64,000 nt of DNA from Embiotoca jacksoni (GCA_022577435.1 JAKOON010000103.1:1-64000); one strand, 5' to 3'; shown: positions 34,230 to 46,934, numbered from the stretch's first letter. The notes: generated by a model not told the origin, from the letters alone. Translations and numbers: made by a program.

Positions 34230-34945
34230 TGAGCATCATTTGCAGTCGCTCTGAGTCTCGTTCAGTCCGAGTATCGCGTCTCCGTGTCGGAGAGCCGCCG
34301 AGCGGTTTTAACGATCCGTCCGACGACGAGTTCACGTGGATTCTGGCCGACTCGTCAGATCGTGACCTCCTCAAGCAGATTGATGACAACGGAAAGAAGT
34401 TGTAGGTTGAAAGGATCCCGTCAGGAACTACGCTCATGTTGTTGTGGACGAGAAACTCCCGCGTTGTCGTGTTGGCGAAGCCTCGTTGCCATGGCGCCAC
34501 AGTTCAGGCGGTTCGTGTTCCTTAAGATTCAGAAAGACGCAGCGACAGACAGGAGAACTGAAGCGAACTGAGGAACGGAGAAGAAGAGCACACGGACTGA
34601 AATAAACCAGGGAGGGAAGGACAACGAGGGACAGGTGAAACTAATCAGGAGGGCGGGGCCAAGGCCAACAATCATACAAAAAGGACAGGAAGTGAAACGA
34701 CGACAGACACAAAGAGGGGAGTCGTTTCAAAATCATAACAGGAAACGCGAAAACCCAGATTTGACCTGAAGCAGAAAAGAAGTCCGAAACCAGAACAGAA
34801 CCTCAGAAGGTCCCGGTGGAACTCGGTGTTGACAGTCTGACTCTGGGGGACGAATTCACGGTGACACAGCCACCACCAGCGTCAAAAGAAAACCCACCTG
34901 GTGTCTCCTGACCTGACGGGCTCGGACAGTGAAGCTCCGCCCCTC
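34230..34945 (-). repeat. Dispersed repeat family B, copy 2 with extension
   Basis: 34440-34945 is the reverse complement of 3590-4060. The additional 34230-34440 part resembles 38985-39050 (GGAGGTCACGATCTGACGAG) and 46100-46240, so the full element may be longer than copy 1. Confidence 0.7.
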
Positions 34946-35169
34946 AATAGCAACTCTTCTTTCTACTGAAGACATTTAAAGGAAAAATAATCAAGCTTCA
35001 CTGTTGAAACTCAATCATTTCCTAAGTTGTCGGATCCCTCTAGTTTTTACTGAATGTTGCCGTTCATGTGTCGGGGACTATTTTCAGCGGCGGATGAATC
35101 CTCCGTCTGCTGCGAGTTGCAGGTGGTCAGAATCGACAGAAGGTGGTAACGGTCAGTGACAAGTCGCGT

Positions 35170-35365
35170 TAGGAAGCAGAAGAAAAAGTGCTAATTGGTG
35201 GAAAAGCTTCCCGCCTGCCGAGCCCTCGTCTGATTGGTTGCCGTCGGGCCGCCACCCGCCGCCGCCGCTCCTCGAGAGGTCTGGGAAAACTGTCAAATCC
35301 TGCAGGAGTGGATTATATTCAGTCTCACGGTCACAGTGAGCGTATTTACAGGACAGGGACGGCGT
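35170..35365 (+). repeat. Dispersed repeat family G, copy 1
   Basis: Shares CTGATTGGTGG-like start, TCCTGCAGGAG, ATTATATTCAGTC and CGTATTTACAGGA in the same order with 58110-58300. Confidence 0.6.
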
Positions 35366-35584
35366 CTGAGGGAGTCTGTTTCCATAGCAGCAGAACAAAA
35401 CCAATAAAAACACACCAGCTTTAATGCTTTCAAGCCTCGATTCACAGATTTAAACACCAGAAAACAGAAAAAACACATTTAAATGTCTAAAAATAAGATC
35501 TCAGTTGAACATAAGTGGTTCCTTCATATTTGTCCTTCTCGCTTTCATTTTCAGATCGGTGGAGTTTTGTAGGCGGATGTCGAT

Positions 35585-35815
35585 TTATTTTGGGACGATG
35601 ACCACCGGGACCGTCTGAGGCTCTGCTCCGGTTCTGGACTCGTAGTCTTCAGGTCAGTCTGGGTTTTGTGCTTCCTGTTTGATATTGTGTCTGTTGTCGT
35701 TTCACTTCCTGTTCTTGTTGCCCCCCCCCCCCCCCCCCCCCGATAATTCACCTAATTCACCTGTCCCTCGTTGTCCTTTCCTCCCCGCTGTATTTTAGTC
35801 CGTGCGACAGGAGCG
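35585..35815 (+). repeat. Dispersed repeat family B, truncated copy 3 with poly(C)21
   Basis: Matches the centre of family B (GTAGTCTTCAGGTC, GGGTTTTGTGCTTCCT, TTCACCTGTCCCTCGTTGTC). The short C-rich part of copy 1 is here a run of 21 C at 35721-35741. Confidence 0.75.
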
Positions 35816-36440
35816 GTCTCTTGAATTTAATGATCCACACTCGTATAGATATAATACCAGACACACTTTAAAAAAACTCCTCAAACTAAATAACTTTTTG
35901 ATCTTAAAATTACATACAAACACGTCTATTTCAAACCCTTATTGAACGTCGTTCTCCCAGTAAATCCATCAAACACGAAAATAATTCAAACTGATTATCT
36001 GGTTTTCTTCTTGAAAACACGTATAAACATTTGAAATGAGTGGTTTTATTTGCAGAAAATTCATTTGAGGAAACACGTTACATAACCAGTAAAATCTCAG
36101 CATTGTTTCCCATAAAGTTTGCTTTCGGAAAGACAAATAAACTTGTCAGAAACTCAAGCAGTAATGAGATTAAATGACACTCGACTGGGATTTAAACCAG
36201 ACTTTACTGGGATTAGACCAGACTCATCGGAGCTATCGTGGCACCGGCGGTTTGAAGGCTTTTAGCATGAATCAAACAGCGCTTTGCCAAGAAATTATAA
36301 ATACTAAGAAAAAAAAAAAACCTGAGGCGGGATGGAAAGTGCCAAACCTCTCAGAGCCAGAACATCTTCTGCTTTAGCGCTGCCAGCAAAAAAAAGTCAG
36401 GACGACTGATAAGAACATGCTGAGCGGTGTCCGCCACCTG
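35816..36440. other. Intergenic, nothing recognised
   Basis: AT-rich sequence between family B copy 3 and the next CA array. Confidence 0.6.

Positions 36441-36441
<1 letters not shown>

Positions 36442-36504
<63 letters not shown>
36442..36504. repeat. (AC)31 microsatellite
   Basis: First of three arrays in 36442-36923. Confidence 0.97.
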
Positions 36505-36506
<2 letters not shown>

Positions 36507-36671
36507 GGGTCAAATACATCAGAGTCTCTTTTACTGCGAATTAAAGACGACGGGGTCAGAGGACTTTTATTTTGAAAAACTGATCGATATCGTTCTCCAC
36601 TAACTGTGTTTTTAAATTAAATTCAGCTTGAAAGAGTGAAGGAGCTTTCATGTGTTCGCAGCTGATAGTAG

Positions 36672-36697
36672 CGTGTGTGTCCGTGTGTGTGTGTGTG

Positions 36698-36763
<66 letters not shown>
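36672..36763. repeat. (TG)n with two TCC breaks
   Basis: About 92 bp, broken twice by GTCCGT. 66 bp from the next array. Confidence 0.96.
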
Positions 36764-36764
<1 letters not shown>

Positions 36765-36828
36765 AAGTTTAAGCTGATAAGAAGAGAAGAAGCTCTTTAA
36801 TAGAACAAGATGACACACATGATAAGAG

Positions 36829-36829
<1 letters not shown>

Positions 36830-36923
<94 letters not shown>
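36830..36923. repeat. (TG)47 microsatellite
   Basis: Longest uninterrupted TG array in the window by my count. Confidence 0.97.
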
Positions 36924-36927
<4 letters not shown>

Positions 36928-38515
36928 CCGACACTATCTGTCTGTTTCCACGTCAGCGGGAGTGACGGGGTGATACCGATCTCTCTCACACACATTTCTG
37001 TACTTACGAGCTGCCACACTGGCAGCACATTGAACTTGAAATCAACCGTAATAAAGCTGCTTAAAAAACGTCGATCTGCGGCGTTTTTAAAGTTTGGACG
37101 TATTGCGATGCCGTGATGTCACCCGTTGGTTCGCAGCCCGGAGATGCAGCTTACGGTTGGCGCCCGCCCATCTCTTTTCAGTTTTGTTATTTTTTTATGT
37201 TCTTGGAGCGAAAAACAAGAAGATGACGGGTGTTGTTTATCACACTCCAGAAACATTTAGCTAACAGGACGGGGAATCGTAACCAGGAGGGAACGTCAGT
37301 GTTACCAAAACATCCCCGGAGAGCCGTCGGCGCCCTCGGCTCAGTAGCGGTTGCCAGGTTTGGGTTTTACGTTGGTAGATTTTTTTTTTCGGGGCTCGTT
37401 TAGCTGCTTTACGACCGACTACGTCTCACGTGTGTTGACCTGAATTTGGCATAAAGACCTCGTTATAAGTCATCGGGCTTCAAAATAGAAAATCACAAAT
37501 TCCAGGTGTGAAGCCGAGCGGAGGCGTTTCAGGTCCGGCATCATGTGATCGCGTCACCTCGGGTGTGTTAACTGGAGAGTGACAAACCCGATCTGATCCT
37601 CTGCTGGAAGTCTGTTCATGAACAGCTGATTGGGAATTGAGAGAAATGCATTTTTAAGAGCTAACAGATGAAACGTTGGCGGTAAATGCTGCTTCTTCTT
37701 CTACTGTTGTATTTAAAGCTTCACCGTTACCGATCTCTCTTTTCCCGATCACAAATGTGGTGAAATTGCTCGAGCTGCTCCATTAAAAACGTAAATTTTT
37801 CCAGTTGCCACCAGTAAATATTTATTAACGGTTGATCATAACTATTAAAAAATAAATCTTCATTGGCGTTTACTTTTCGGACTTTGCCTAGCAACAGTGC
37901 GGTTTTTTTTACGACTTCACTGAGCATACGGTGCAAACGACTTCCCGCGTTTATAACCACGATCTCACGAGTTCCGTCTTCTGTTCTTTGTTTTTTTTTA
38001 AACTCTTTATTTCCCTTCGTGACATTTTTCTCATTATTGAACGTTTTCTTTCTTCCCGTTCCTTTCGGCTGTCGCAGACGTCTTTTCTTTTTGCGACCCG
38101 ACGCCGGCCCTTTAAATGAGGAGCCGATGAAACGCGCTAACGTCCCTCTTCTGCCTGTAGTTTCTTTAAGTAATGTTTTTACACCTCCGGCTTCTCCTCC
38201 TACTTCTCCTCCTACGCTCCCTCCATCCATCAAAGGCGAGAGGAGAGCGAGGGTAATGGAGGTCATCGCAAACCGCCATTCGTCTTTTCACCACTGCGCT
38301 CCTCTTTTATTCTTCTCCTCTCTCCCTATCACCTCCCTCTCTTAACCCCTCCGACTCCCGGCTCTTTATTCTCCGCCTCTAATTTCTGTTTTCTGTTCAT
38401 TGTTAGTCGTGATGGCTTCGATGTTATCTTCTTCTCTCTGATCCGCTCCTCGGCTTCGACCTCTGTTTGCACTTCCTCCTGTTTATCTGTTCTCCTCTTT
38501 GTCTGTTTTCATGGC
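36924..38515. other. Intergenic, with a 179-codon minus-strand open frame
   Basis: No known family was recognised. An open frame runs at 37727-38266 on the minus strand; its product is Lys/Arg-rich with no domain I can name, and it overlaps a CT-rich tract at 38120-38520. I do not call it a gene. Confidence 0.55.
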
Positions 38516-38610
38516 CTCTTCCTCCTCCTCCTCCTCCTCCTCCTCCTCCTCTTCCTCCTCTTCCTCCTGTTTATCTGCTCTCCTCTTCGTCTGTTTTCAT
38601 GGCCTGTTCC

Positions 38611-38645
<35 letters not shown>

Positions 38646-38649
38646 CTCT

Positions 38650-38693
<44 letters not shown>

Positions 38694-38730
38694 TTCCTCC
38701 TCTTCCTCCTCTTCCTCCTCCTCCTTCACT
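38516..38730. repeat. (TCC/TCT)n pyrimidine tract
   Basis: About 210 bp of TCC and TTCC units in two blocks split by a 50-bp duplicated spacer (TGTTTATCTGCTCTCCTCTT). Serine, leucine or glutamate open frames here are composition artefacts. Confidence 0.93.
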
Positions 38731-39289
38731 TCAGGACTTAAAGAGGGCCAGCGTGGCAGAGAGGTTTTTCTTTTTTTCCAGACAGTAAACATTAAAGGTA
38801 GAGTGAGAGAGGAGGATCAAAGCGCTACACAGAGCAGTCAGGGAGAAGATAAAAGCCGTCAGATCGACACCCCGGTGAAAAGTATAATGACGGGAAACGA
38901 ATCGGCCCGAAACGTTTCGGATACGACACCGAGACAAAACTCAGAGACGGAGAAGTGAACGTGAAGGAGCGTTTTCCTTGATCACCTCCAACAGAAGGAG
39001 GTCACGATCTGACGAGTTTGGAAAGTCTCCACGACCCGCTGATGCCGACGTTGCTTTTCCCCGTCGAGGCTTCGTCAGATGAAATGACGCAACGAGGACG
39101 CCGAACTACGTCCGGCTGAGACTTTCAATTCGTCTGCCGGAAGATTTGTTGTTTTTTTTGTTGTTGTTTTTTTTTTCACTGGAGCGTCGTGGCAGGAAAC
39201 GGTTTTCGGTGTTATTGATAACCAGGAAGAGGATTAGTGACGGGGCCGATCGGGCTTCGTCTCAGGGACGTTTTCTTAATCAAAGGACC

Positions 39290-39625
39290 TCAAATAGAGA
39301 CAAAAGAAATCAGAACCAAAGCTAATTTATTTACAAAGATACAAAACAAAACACAGAGACCAAAACAAAACACAAAGAGACCAAAACAAAACACAAAGAC
39401 CAAAACAAAACACAAAGAGACCAAAACAAAACACACAAAGACCAAAACAAAACACAAAGAGACCAAAACAAAACACAAAGAGACCAAAACAAAACACACA
39501 GAGCTGTAAAATGGCTAAAAAAAGAGACACAAAATGACAATAAACAGACACACAATCACAAACAGACACAAAACAACCACAAAGAAAAATAAAACAACAA
39601 AGAAAAACAAAACAACCACAAGTAG
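39290..39625. repeat. Family F minisatellite (about 21 bp)
   Basis: Repeated ACCAAAACAAAACACAAAG with variable GAG between units, decaying into CAAAACAACCACAAAG copies toward 39625. Confidence 0.88.
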
Positions 39626-40035
39626 ACACGAAGCATCACCACCTTCCCGTTAACGCAGCTGTACGTTGTGTTGTTGTGTTGTTGTTTGTTGTTTGTTGTG
39701 TTGTCGGGCGGATCAGTCGAACGTTGTTTGTCTCGGCGGTCGTGTGAAGTCGCCCTCGCTACCGCTGGAAACGACTAAAAACACAAACGCGTCGGTCGCT
39801 CCTCCGCGGAAACTTCCCAGCGTGCCGTGTTGTGATTCAGGTGCGTGTCCGCCGGCGGCGCCGTGACTCACCGCAGAAACGCTGCCTTCAAATAAAGACC
39901 TGTTTTATCAATAAAATGCTTTATCATCGCTGCAGCGGTTATTAGAGAACAGAAGCTGTTTCTGTCGACGCGTCCAGAAACACTGTGGAGAGAGTTTAAA
40001 AAAATGTCACACCGCTCACAGAGAAACCGACAACA

Positions 40036-40037
<2 letters not shown>

Positions 40038-40115
<78 letters not shown>
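40038..40115. repeat. (TG)39 microsatellite
   Basis: Uninterrupted and joined directly to a family E core. Confidence 0.97.
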
Positions 40116-40116
<1 letters not shown>

Positions 40117-40300
40117 GTTTTACTTATGTTGTGGGGACCCGACTTTCCTCAAAGGGACCAAAAAGAAAGCCCTTATAAAGTAAATCTTTGGACTTCAGCA
40201 GCAAGTTTTCGGTTGAGCTGAAGGTTTTTGTTTGGGGTTCGAACTAAATCTCCAGGAAATGAATGGAAGTCAATGTGACGTCCCCCGAAGTGGTGAAAAC
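40116..40300. repeat. Dispersed repeat family E, copy beside TG array
   Basis: Contains ACTTATGTTGTGGGGACCCG at the TG side and CAGGAAATGAATGGAAGTCA with ATGTGACGTCC at the other end, which runs into a second short TG patch at 40306-40328. Confidence 0.75.
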
Positions 40301-40329
40301 TCGTCCGTGTGTGTGTTTGTGTGTGTGTA

Positions 40330-41500
40330 GTGAGGTATTTTCTCCAAACGAATTTCACAGAAGTCCGTAATGACGATTTAATGATAAAACATAAACTGTA
40401 ATGACAAATTAAATACTGCCTGGCATTTGTAAAGTGCGCAGGACAAATTGCTCTTTTTAAAGGTTAGACATGTCGGCGGGTTGGTTTTCACTTTTACTGG
40501 TTTTATTCTGCTTTTAAAAAGGTCTTCGTTTAACCCCTGAAGCCCGTGATTGTTCTTTGAAATTCCCCACCTGATAAAACATCCCTGAATCTAGTAACAG
40601 CTGCAGAACTGTAAAAACCTTCGGCTGTATGGATCGCTTGACTCGGGGGGAAATTTGAAAAACAAGAAGTCTCCTTATCTTTATCACCGGGCCAGAAAAA
40701 AACCCAACAAATTGACATTTCTACATCTTATAAAAATAGTAAAATGTAAAAATAAGAGTACCAATACCTTGACTTAGATTCTGGTTCCTGATTGATACTT
40801 TTTTTTATCGACCAGTTTTATAAAATCCACTTTAAGAAAAAGGAAATTACACAATATAGAGCAACGTTTTAGTTTTTCATGCAGTTTAGAGGGGGAGAGA
40901 GGCACAAAGGTTGTTTTCTGTAGCTACAATTAACCGAAGTCCCCTAAACACCTCACGTGTACACTAACAGTAGATGCTACACTTTGCAGATGGCCCCTAA
41001 AAGCCCCTAAAAGGATTTTGATTAAGGTTTCGTAACACTAACGTTGCTTTATTAACTTAAAAATCAGACTTTCTAGTTTTTTTAATAGCTGCATCCTTAA
41101 TAAGTTATTTGATATTAGGAATTAAGAGCCTCGGCTCCACCTCGCCAGGGAGAGAGAGGAACTATCATTAACTCCTGCGCTTCACTGAATTCAGTGAATT
41201 CACTGAATTTGAAATGCGTAAGACTGAGAAATGTACGCGGAGATCTGTAAATGAAACGAATCGCAGGTGGCAGACGGAGACGGATGGCAGCGGACAGACA
41301 GTTTGTCAGACGGAGACTTCATCCCTGCGATTGTTCCTCGGCTTTCTCGCTCTATTCTTGTTTTCCTGTCGCTCGCCCGGCTCTCCCATTACTCACCGTG
41401 AGGACGTGATGTTTAAATTGCTGTATATTTTCTCTTCTGGCAACACCAATCTGTCACAGCCGTGATTTACAGCAACACAACCCCACAGTTCATACAGCGT
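40330..41500. other. Intergenic, AT-rich, palindrome at 41181
   Basis: No gene was seen. A nested GAATTC/CACTGA palindrome lies at 41181-41209. Confidence 0.6.
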
Positions 41501-41502
41501 TT

Positions 41503-41613
<111 letters not shown>

Positions 41614-41764
41614 GGGTCACAAAATCAAAGGTGAAAGTTTTTCCGATGATAGATATTATTATGTAGAAAGAAAACAATTGTGTTGCACCGTACTATCATT
41701 TTGTAGTTATTTTCAGTCTTGAAAAGTTTGTCCTCATAAATAAAACTAGAAAATTACCACGTTG

Positions 41765-42060
41765 CGGTTATTTGCCTCCAGTCAAGATTCAAAGCGTTCA
41801 GGAGCAAAAGGGATGTTACTGTGACCTTTGACCTCCGAGATCAGCTCAGTTCGTCCTTGACTCGGTGAGCATTTGTGCCAAATTTGAAGAAATTGAGGAC
41901 ATTTTGTGTGACATCCTCTAATATGGGTCGACGTGACATTAACCTTCGACCCCGAAAACATGAACACTTCATCTTTGGGACCAAGTGAACATTTGTACCA
42001 AATTTAAAGTAAGAGATATCTCGTCCGCAAGAACGGGACAGACAGATGGACGACTGTTAG
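41765..42060 (+). repeat. Family C repeat (nuclear-receptor-site repeat), locus 1
   Basis: About two diverged ~130-bp monomers with TTTGTGCCAAATTTGAAGAA and ATTTGTACCAAATTTAAAGT landmarks, and a perfect DR1 word TGACCTTTGACCT at 41822-41834. Confidence 0.8.
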
Positions 42061-42501
42061 GAACATTTTATCTCCATTTACTTTCTTTTTTTTTTCTTTT
42101 ACTCAGAAAATAGTGAAACGAACAGATCGTTGAGATGCACCTGAACGCATCATTCGGGGTTTTTTCCGTCGCAGGAACAAACGACGAACACATAATCAGG
42201 AAGCAACGATGGCTGGAGCTCTTGTTTTTTTTACATTTTTTATTTGAAAGGTAGAGAATGAAGAAAGACGGCAGCAGAGAAAAGTGTTTTCTTTCCTCCC
42301 CTCGGGAAAGAAAACTCAAAAAAGTGAAGAAGAAATGAAAAGAGGTGGAGCAGAAAGAGAAGAGAACCTCCAGCCAAAAGAAATCAATCAACCTGACACC
42401 TGTTTGTCTCTCCGTCCGTCTGAAATAAAGAAATAAGGAAAACAAGTGAAGTGAATATTTTAAAAGCAGCTGCAGCTGAAATGAAAGCTGGAATAACTGT
42501 G

Positions 42502-42502
<1 letters not shown>

Positions 42503-42542
<40 letters not shown>
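42503..42542. repeat. (AC)20 microsatellite
   Basis: First of a CA-TG-CA trio at 42503-43054. Confidence 0.97.
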
Positions 42543-42543
<1 letters not shown>

Positions 42544-42662
42544 GAGCAGCCTATCAGCTGTGTTTGTTGCTCAAAGCATCTGAGCATCTCTTCCTCTTTT
42601 TTTTTTTTTTTTTTTATCCCCTCCATCCTTCCTCTCTAATCACAGCCTGGCAGACTGCTCGC

Positions 42663-42668
<6 letters not shown>

Positions 42669-42737
<69 letters not shown>
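42669..42737. repeat. (TG)34 microsatellite
   Basis: Middle of the CA-TG-CA trio, so it can pair with either neighbour. Confidence 0.97.
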
Positions 42738-42739
<2 letters not shown>

Positions 42740-42905
42740 CCTGAGGAAATGAATTCAAACCGGATGAAAAAAAATAAAAACCAGAAGAATTCAGAGAGAA
42801 TGAGGAGCTGCAACAGAAGAGAAAAGGAAAGATTGAGGGACGGAGACACAAGAGGAAGAGAGAGATGTTAGCGGCCTGAAGACACGAAAACAGCTGCCGC
42901 AGATG

Positions 42906-43058
<153 letters not shown>

Positions 43059-43329
43059 AGGCCGGACGAGGACAACCAGCTCCTGTTTATTTGAGCACAG
43101 ATGTTTCTAATTTGTTCTAATTATCTTTTTTCCATCCTGTTTGTGCTCTGATACGGAGAACGGTTGCGTCAGGATGTGTTCACAAACAGCGGGAAGCCAT
43201 TTTGACCATTTCATCATCTGGTAAATAGATTTTCATAAAATGTCTTTATTTTTTTATTAGAAATATCATTTCAATTTAATTTAAAGTTACCAAGTACACA
43301 GGGCTTTTTAACCTCGGCGGTAGCATCGG

Positions 43330-43790
43330 CTAGCTGCACCACAGGCCTGTCAATCAAACAGACACGCCCCCCAAAAACAGGTCTTCTTGAATCTTCTTTT
43401 CTAATGAATGAGGGATTATTTTCAGATGGACCTCCAGAAAACTAATAAGAAGGAGTGACTTTAGCTAACAACACCGAGATAACTGATGGACACATTTTAT
43501 TCACTTTGGATTTGATGACAGAAGTTGAATGGGAGTCTATGGAGCCGGAGGCTTTTTGGAGCCGACCTCTAGTGGCACTCGCTGGTATTGCAGTTCGTGG
43601 CACTTCGTCTTCGGCCTCATTTATCATTACGTCCACTTTTATAAACAGTCTGTGATGTCGACCCACCAACTCGTCACCCAATCGGTTTGTGAACTGCTTT
43701 TTTTTCTTTAAGCCTCCAGTTTGGCATTTTTGGACACCAAGCCCCGCCCACCTATACCAGAAAGCTGACATCACCACAGGCACACTGTGT
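43330..43790 (+). repeat. Family A, permuted copy
   Basis: 43330-43650 is the 3' two-thirds of family A. It is followed directly by a shortened 5' third (GTCACCCAATCGGTTTGTGA, AAGCCCCGCCCACCTATACC). The order is therefore circularly permuted relative to 11470-12000. Confidence 0.75.
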
Positions 43791-43799
43791 CATTTCCCA

Positions 43800-45985
43800 G
43801 CCGTTTGCAGTTTCTCCATTTCCTCTGCGCATTGTATTGAAGGAGAATAGTCAACCGACTGTGTTCAGTCTGTATCCTTTACTTTACGTGATCACTTTTC
43901 CAGGGTAACTTCGTCCCGTACGTAAAACCTGCAGTTCGAATCAATGCGCAGTAATTTGGGACGAATCATTAAACCAGGACACATTCATTAAATGTGGCTT
44001 TTGGTCAATAGAAAACACAATTAAAGTTCACGGCAGCCACCGGACGGCAAATCCCCACCGGAGTCTCTCCACCGATCACAGATCAATTCCTCCCTCGTTT
44101 GGTAATCGCTCCTGACAAACCTGTTAACGGCTAATTGCAAACAAGAAGAGCCGAAGTGGGAGAAGATGCCAGCAGCTGATTTTTTTTTTCTTTTTTTTCT
44201 TCTCACATATGATGAAGCTACAACATGAATTCAGATATTAAACACCGCGAGTACACAAACGTTCTCCAATCGGGCGCCGGTGTCTGCCCCCCAGGCCGAC
44301 CGCGATTGGCTGACAGCTCATTATACACACGACTGGGGCTCAGACAGCGGAACCGATTGGTTTGCTGAGGGGAAATGGAAATGTGATCGGTTCAAGTTAA
44401 AGGGTGAAATACAAATTAGGTGGTTTTTGGTTTAAGGTGGAATATGCAAATGAGCGTGAGTCAGACACGCTTTCAGGTTTAAAACAAAACGAGTCGCTGC
44501 AGAGGGAAATTTCAGGGTTAGTTTATTTCCTGCCATTGGACACACTTTTTTTTTCATCGGGCGTGTATGCGCACTTGTGTTGCTTATGTCGCGGGGATAT
44601 ATAGCGTTGTAGAGTTTAATTGAACTTTTTTTTCGTCTTCATTTTCCCCTTTAAAGACAAATTAAAACTGAAATCTCTCATTTACAAAAAAAATTTGTGT
44701 TCAGACTCGTTCCAAACTTTGCTTCCTGTTTTCTTTAATAATCCTTCAGATGTGTCTAGAAGTTGGTTTCAGTCCGCCTGCATTAAAACTGAATGGATAG
44801 CACAAAGTTTAGAGCCCACAATTCAAACTGCATGTCAAAGCTTCAACCAAGAACTTTTCTGTAGACCTCTGTGATCAAATTAAAATAAAAACCGATCCAA
44901 ACTATCACCGAAGTCACGTAATAACGGACGCTAACTATCGGATGGAGGCGGCGGTAGACCGACGACGCCGACGCTCAAAAAGTAAAATCGCTGCTTTTCT
45001 GAATGGAGTCTGGTGGCTGTAAAGAGAGAGAGATACAAAAGCTTCAGAAAGGTTTATTTGATGGAAACACAAACCGAACCGAACATCGACGTCACTCTCG
45101 TTCCTCTTTGTGGGTTTTTATCTGATCTGAGTGCTGCTGCCGAGCGGCGCCTTTTGTAGAAAATGTTCTCTGATTTTGAAACAGCGGTCTTATGTTGTTG
45201 TTATTTAGCTTCTCTGAGGCTACAGCCGAGCATCAGCGCATTTTATTTTGTGAAAATAGGTGGTTCTTTGGAAATGGTGGTTTGTTTAATTTGCGTCTGA
45301 AAGGTTTGGTAACCTCTGCTGTGGAAGGTCGAGAGGTTTTGTTTTTCAGTTGCGTAACGTTGATATTTAACGATGGGAAAACAACCGAGAAATGAAAAGG
45401 ACTAAAACTACCCGTCTGGTTTTCTTTGAGTACGTGAAACGTGTTTCTGGTCCATTAACGGTCGTAACGATCGCGGTCGCTGACGGCTTCTTTTCACGGT
45501 TCGACTGGATGACGGGAAAAGAAAAACAAAGTGGTGAGTCGGTTTTAAACCACGACGCTGATGTTTCTTACGTTTCGCTTGTGATGCGCGTGGCTAGAAA
45601 ACATGAAAGTGGCGCCTCCGCCCGGGAACGAGTCGCAGACACGACGAGTCGATCGTTCGGCGGCCGTCAACAAACGTCTCATTTGCGGAGGGAAAATAAA
45701 AAGTGAGTGACAGATGTGATCGGCGGCGTCTCCTCCGACTGATGTGAAGCACGCCGACGGGCGTCGACGCCGAGCTGCCGCGCTTCATTTCCAGTCAGCC
45801 TCTTGTTGTTTTTACTGTGGATTTTGTTTTGTATTTGTTTTCGTCTTCTTCATTTCGTGACTTTTTCTCTTTGGTCTTCTTCCTCGTGTCGTCTGTCTGT
45901 CTTTGTTTTTTGTTGTTGTTGTTGTTGTTTGTTTGTCTGTTGTTTGAAACGTGACCTGCTAACGTCAGCCGCTCTCATCTCTCCA
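43800..45985. other. Intergenic, nothing recognised
   Basis: Mixed and AT-rich sequence. Open frames of 60-104 codons show no family resemblance. Confidence 0.6.
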
Positions 45986-45989
45986 GAAG

Positions 45990-46255
45990 TTAAAACAACA
46001 CCGTCACGACTTTGTGGTTGTGCTCAGACGGCTGTGGCCTCGGCGACGCAGGCGGTCGGCTCCCGACGGCGCCACCTACAGGCCGTGATGACAGGTCCGC
46101 GGCGTTTCCTCTGTCGACCAATAAGAAGCCAATCCGATGAGTCGGGGACGATTGCGGCGCTCCGATTGCGTCGTTGCCGAGAAACTCGTACGTTGACATG
46201 TTGGAGACCCCTGTTGCCATGGCGCCGCTGTTCAGGTGGTTTTCATTCGGTGTTG
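45990..46255 (-). repeat. Family B-related fragment
   Basis: The reverse complement carries ACCTGAACAGCGGCGCCATG then GCAACAGG and GAGTTTCTCGGCAACGACG, parallel to 34440-34510 and 4015-4035. Confidence 0.55.
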
Positions 46256-46392
46256 AGCTAACGAAGCTAACGAACAGCTAATCACCTTCTTTTTCAGGCA
46301 TCTCGTTTCTATCTTCTGTTCTTCCTTCGTTCTTGTCTCTTCTCTCAATACTCTTGTTCAACCTTTGTTTCCTTCATCATCTTCTCCCGTCA

Positions 46393-46398
<6 letters not shown>

Positions 46399-46439
<41 letters not shown>
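46399..46439. repeat. (TA)20 microsatellite
   Basis: Uninterrupted TA run inside a long CT-rich tract (46290-47160). Confidence 0.96.
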
Positions 46440-46442
<3 letters not shown>

Positions 46443-46719
46443 CCTTTCCTTCTTAAGTCTCTCCTCTTTCTTCTTCCTCTCTCCTACTTTCCATCCCATC
46501 CTTGTTTTTATCCTCCCTACCTCCTCCCTTTTCTCATTCTAAAGTAACCTGACATCCGTAAAAATAACAGAATTAAGTTTATGTTTGAAAACTTCAGAGA
46601 AAAAAAAAATGAAACCGGTACTTTCTTTTAATCTTCTTTCTCTCCACCTTCTTCCTTTTTCTTGTCATTTTCATCTCTCTCTGCGGATTTACCGCCATCA
46701 TCCTCTCCGTTAGCTGCCG

Positions 46720-46721
<2 letters not shown>

Positions 46722-46768
<47 letters not shown>

Positions 46769-46769
46769 G

Positions 46770-46817
<48 letters not shown>
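46722..46817. repeat. (GT)n with GC breaks
   Basis: About 96 bp with two GCGT interruptions. Confidence 0.96.
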
Positions 46818-46819
<2 letters not shown>

Positions 46820-46934
46820 ATGCAGTTCAGGGAATTACGACACAATTTACAAGTTCACCTTGACTTCGGTAAAACTGAATTATTCTCTGCTTCCCTCTGT
46901 GGCTCCATTTCATTTCATATCTTTCTCTGTTTTC

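Noticed and set aside
38467..38958. Poly-serine/poly-glutamate/poly-leucine frames
   Set aside because: Products of the TCC/TTC tract.
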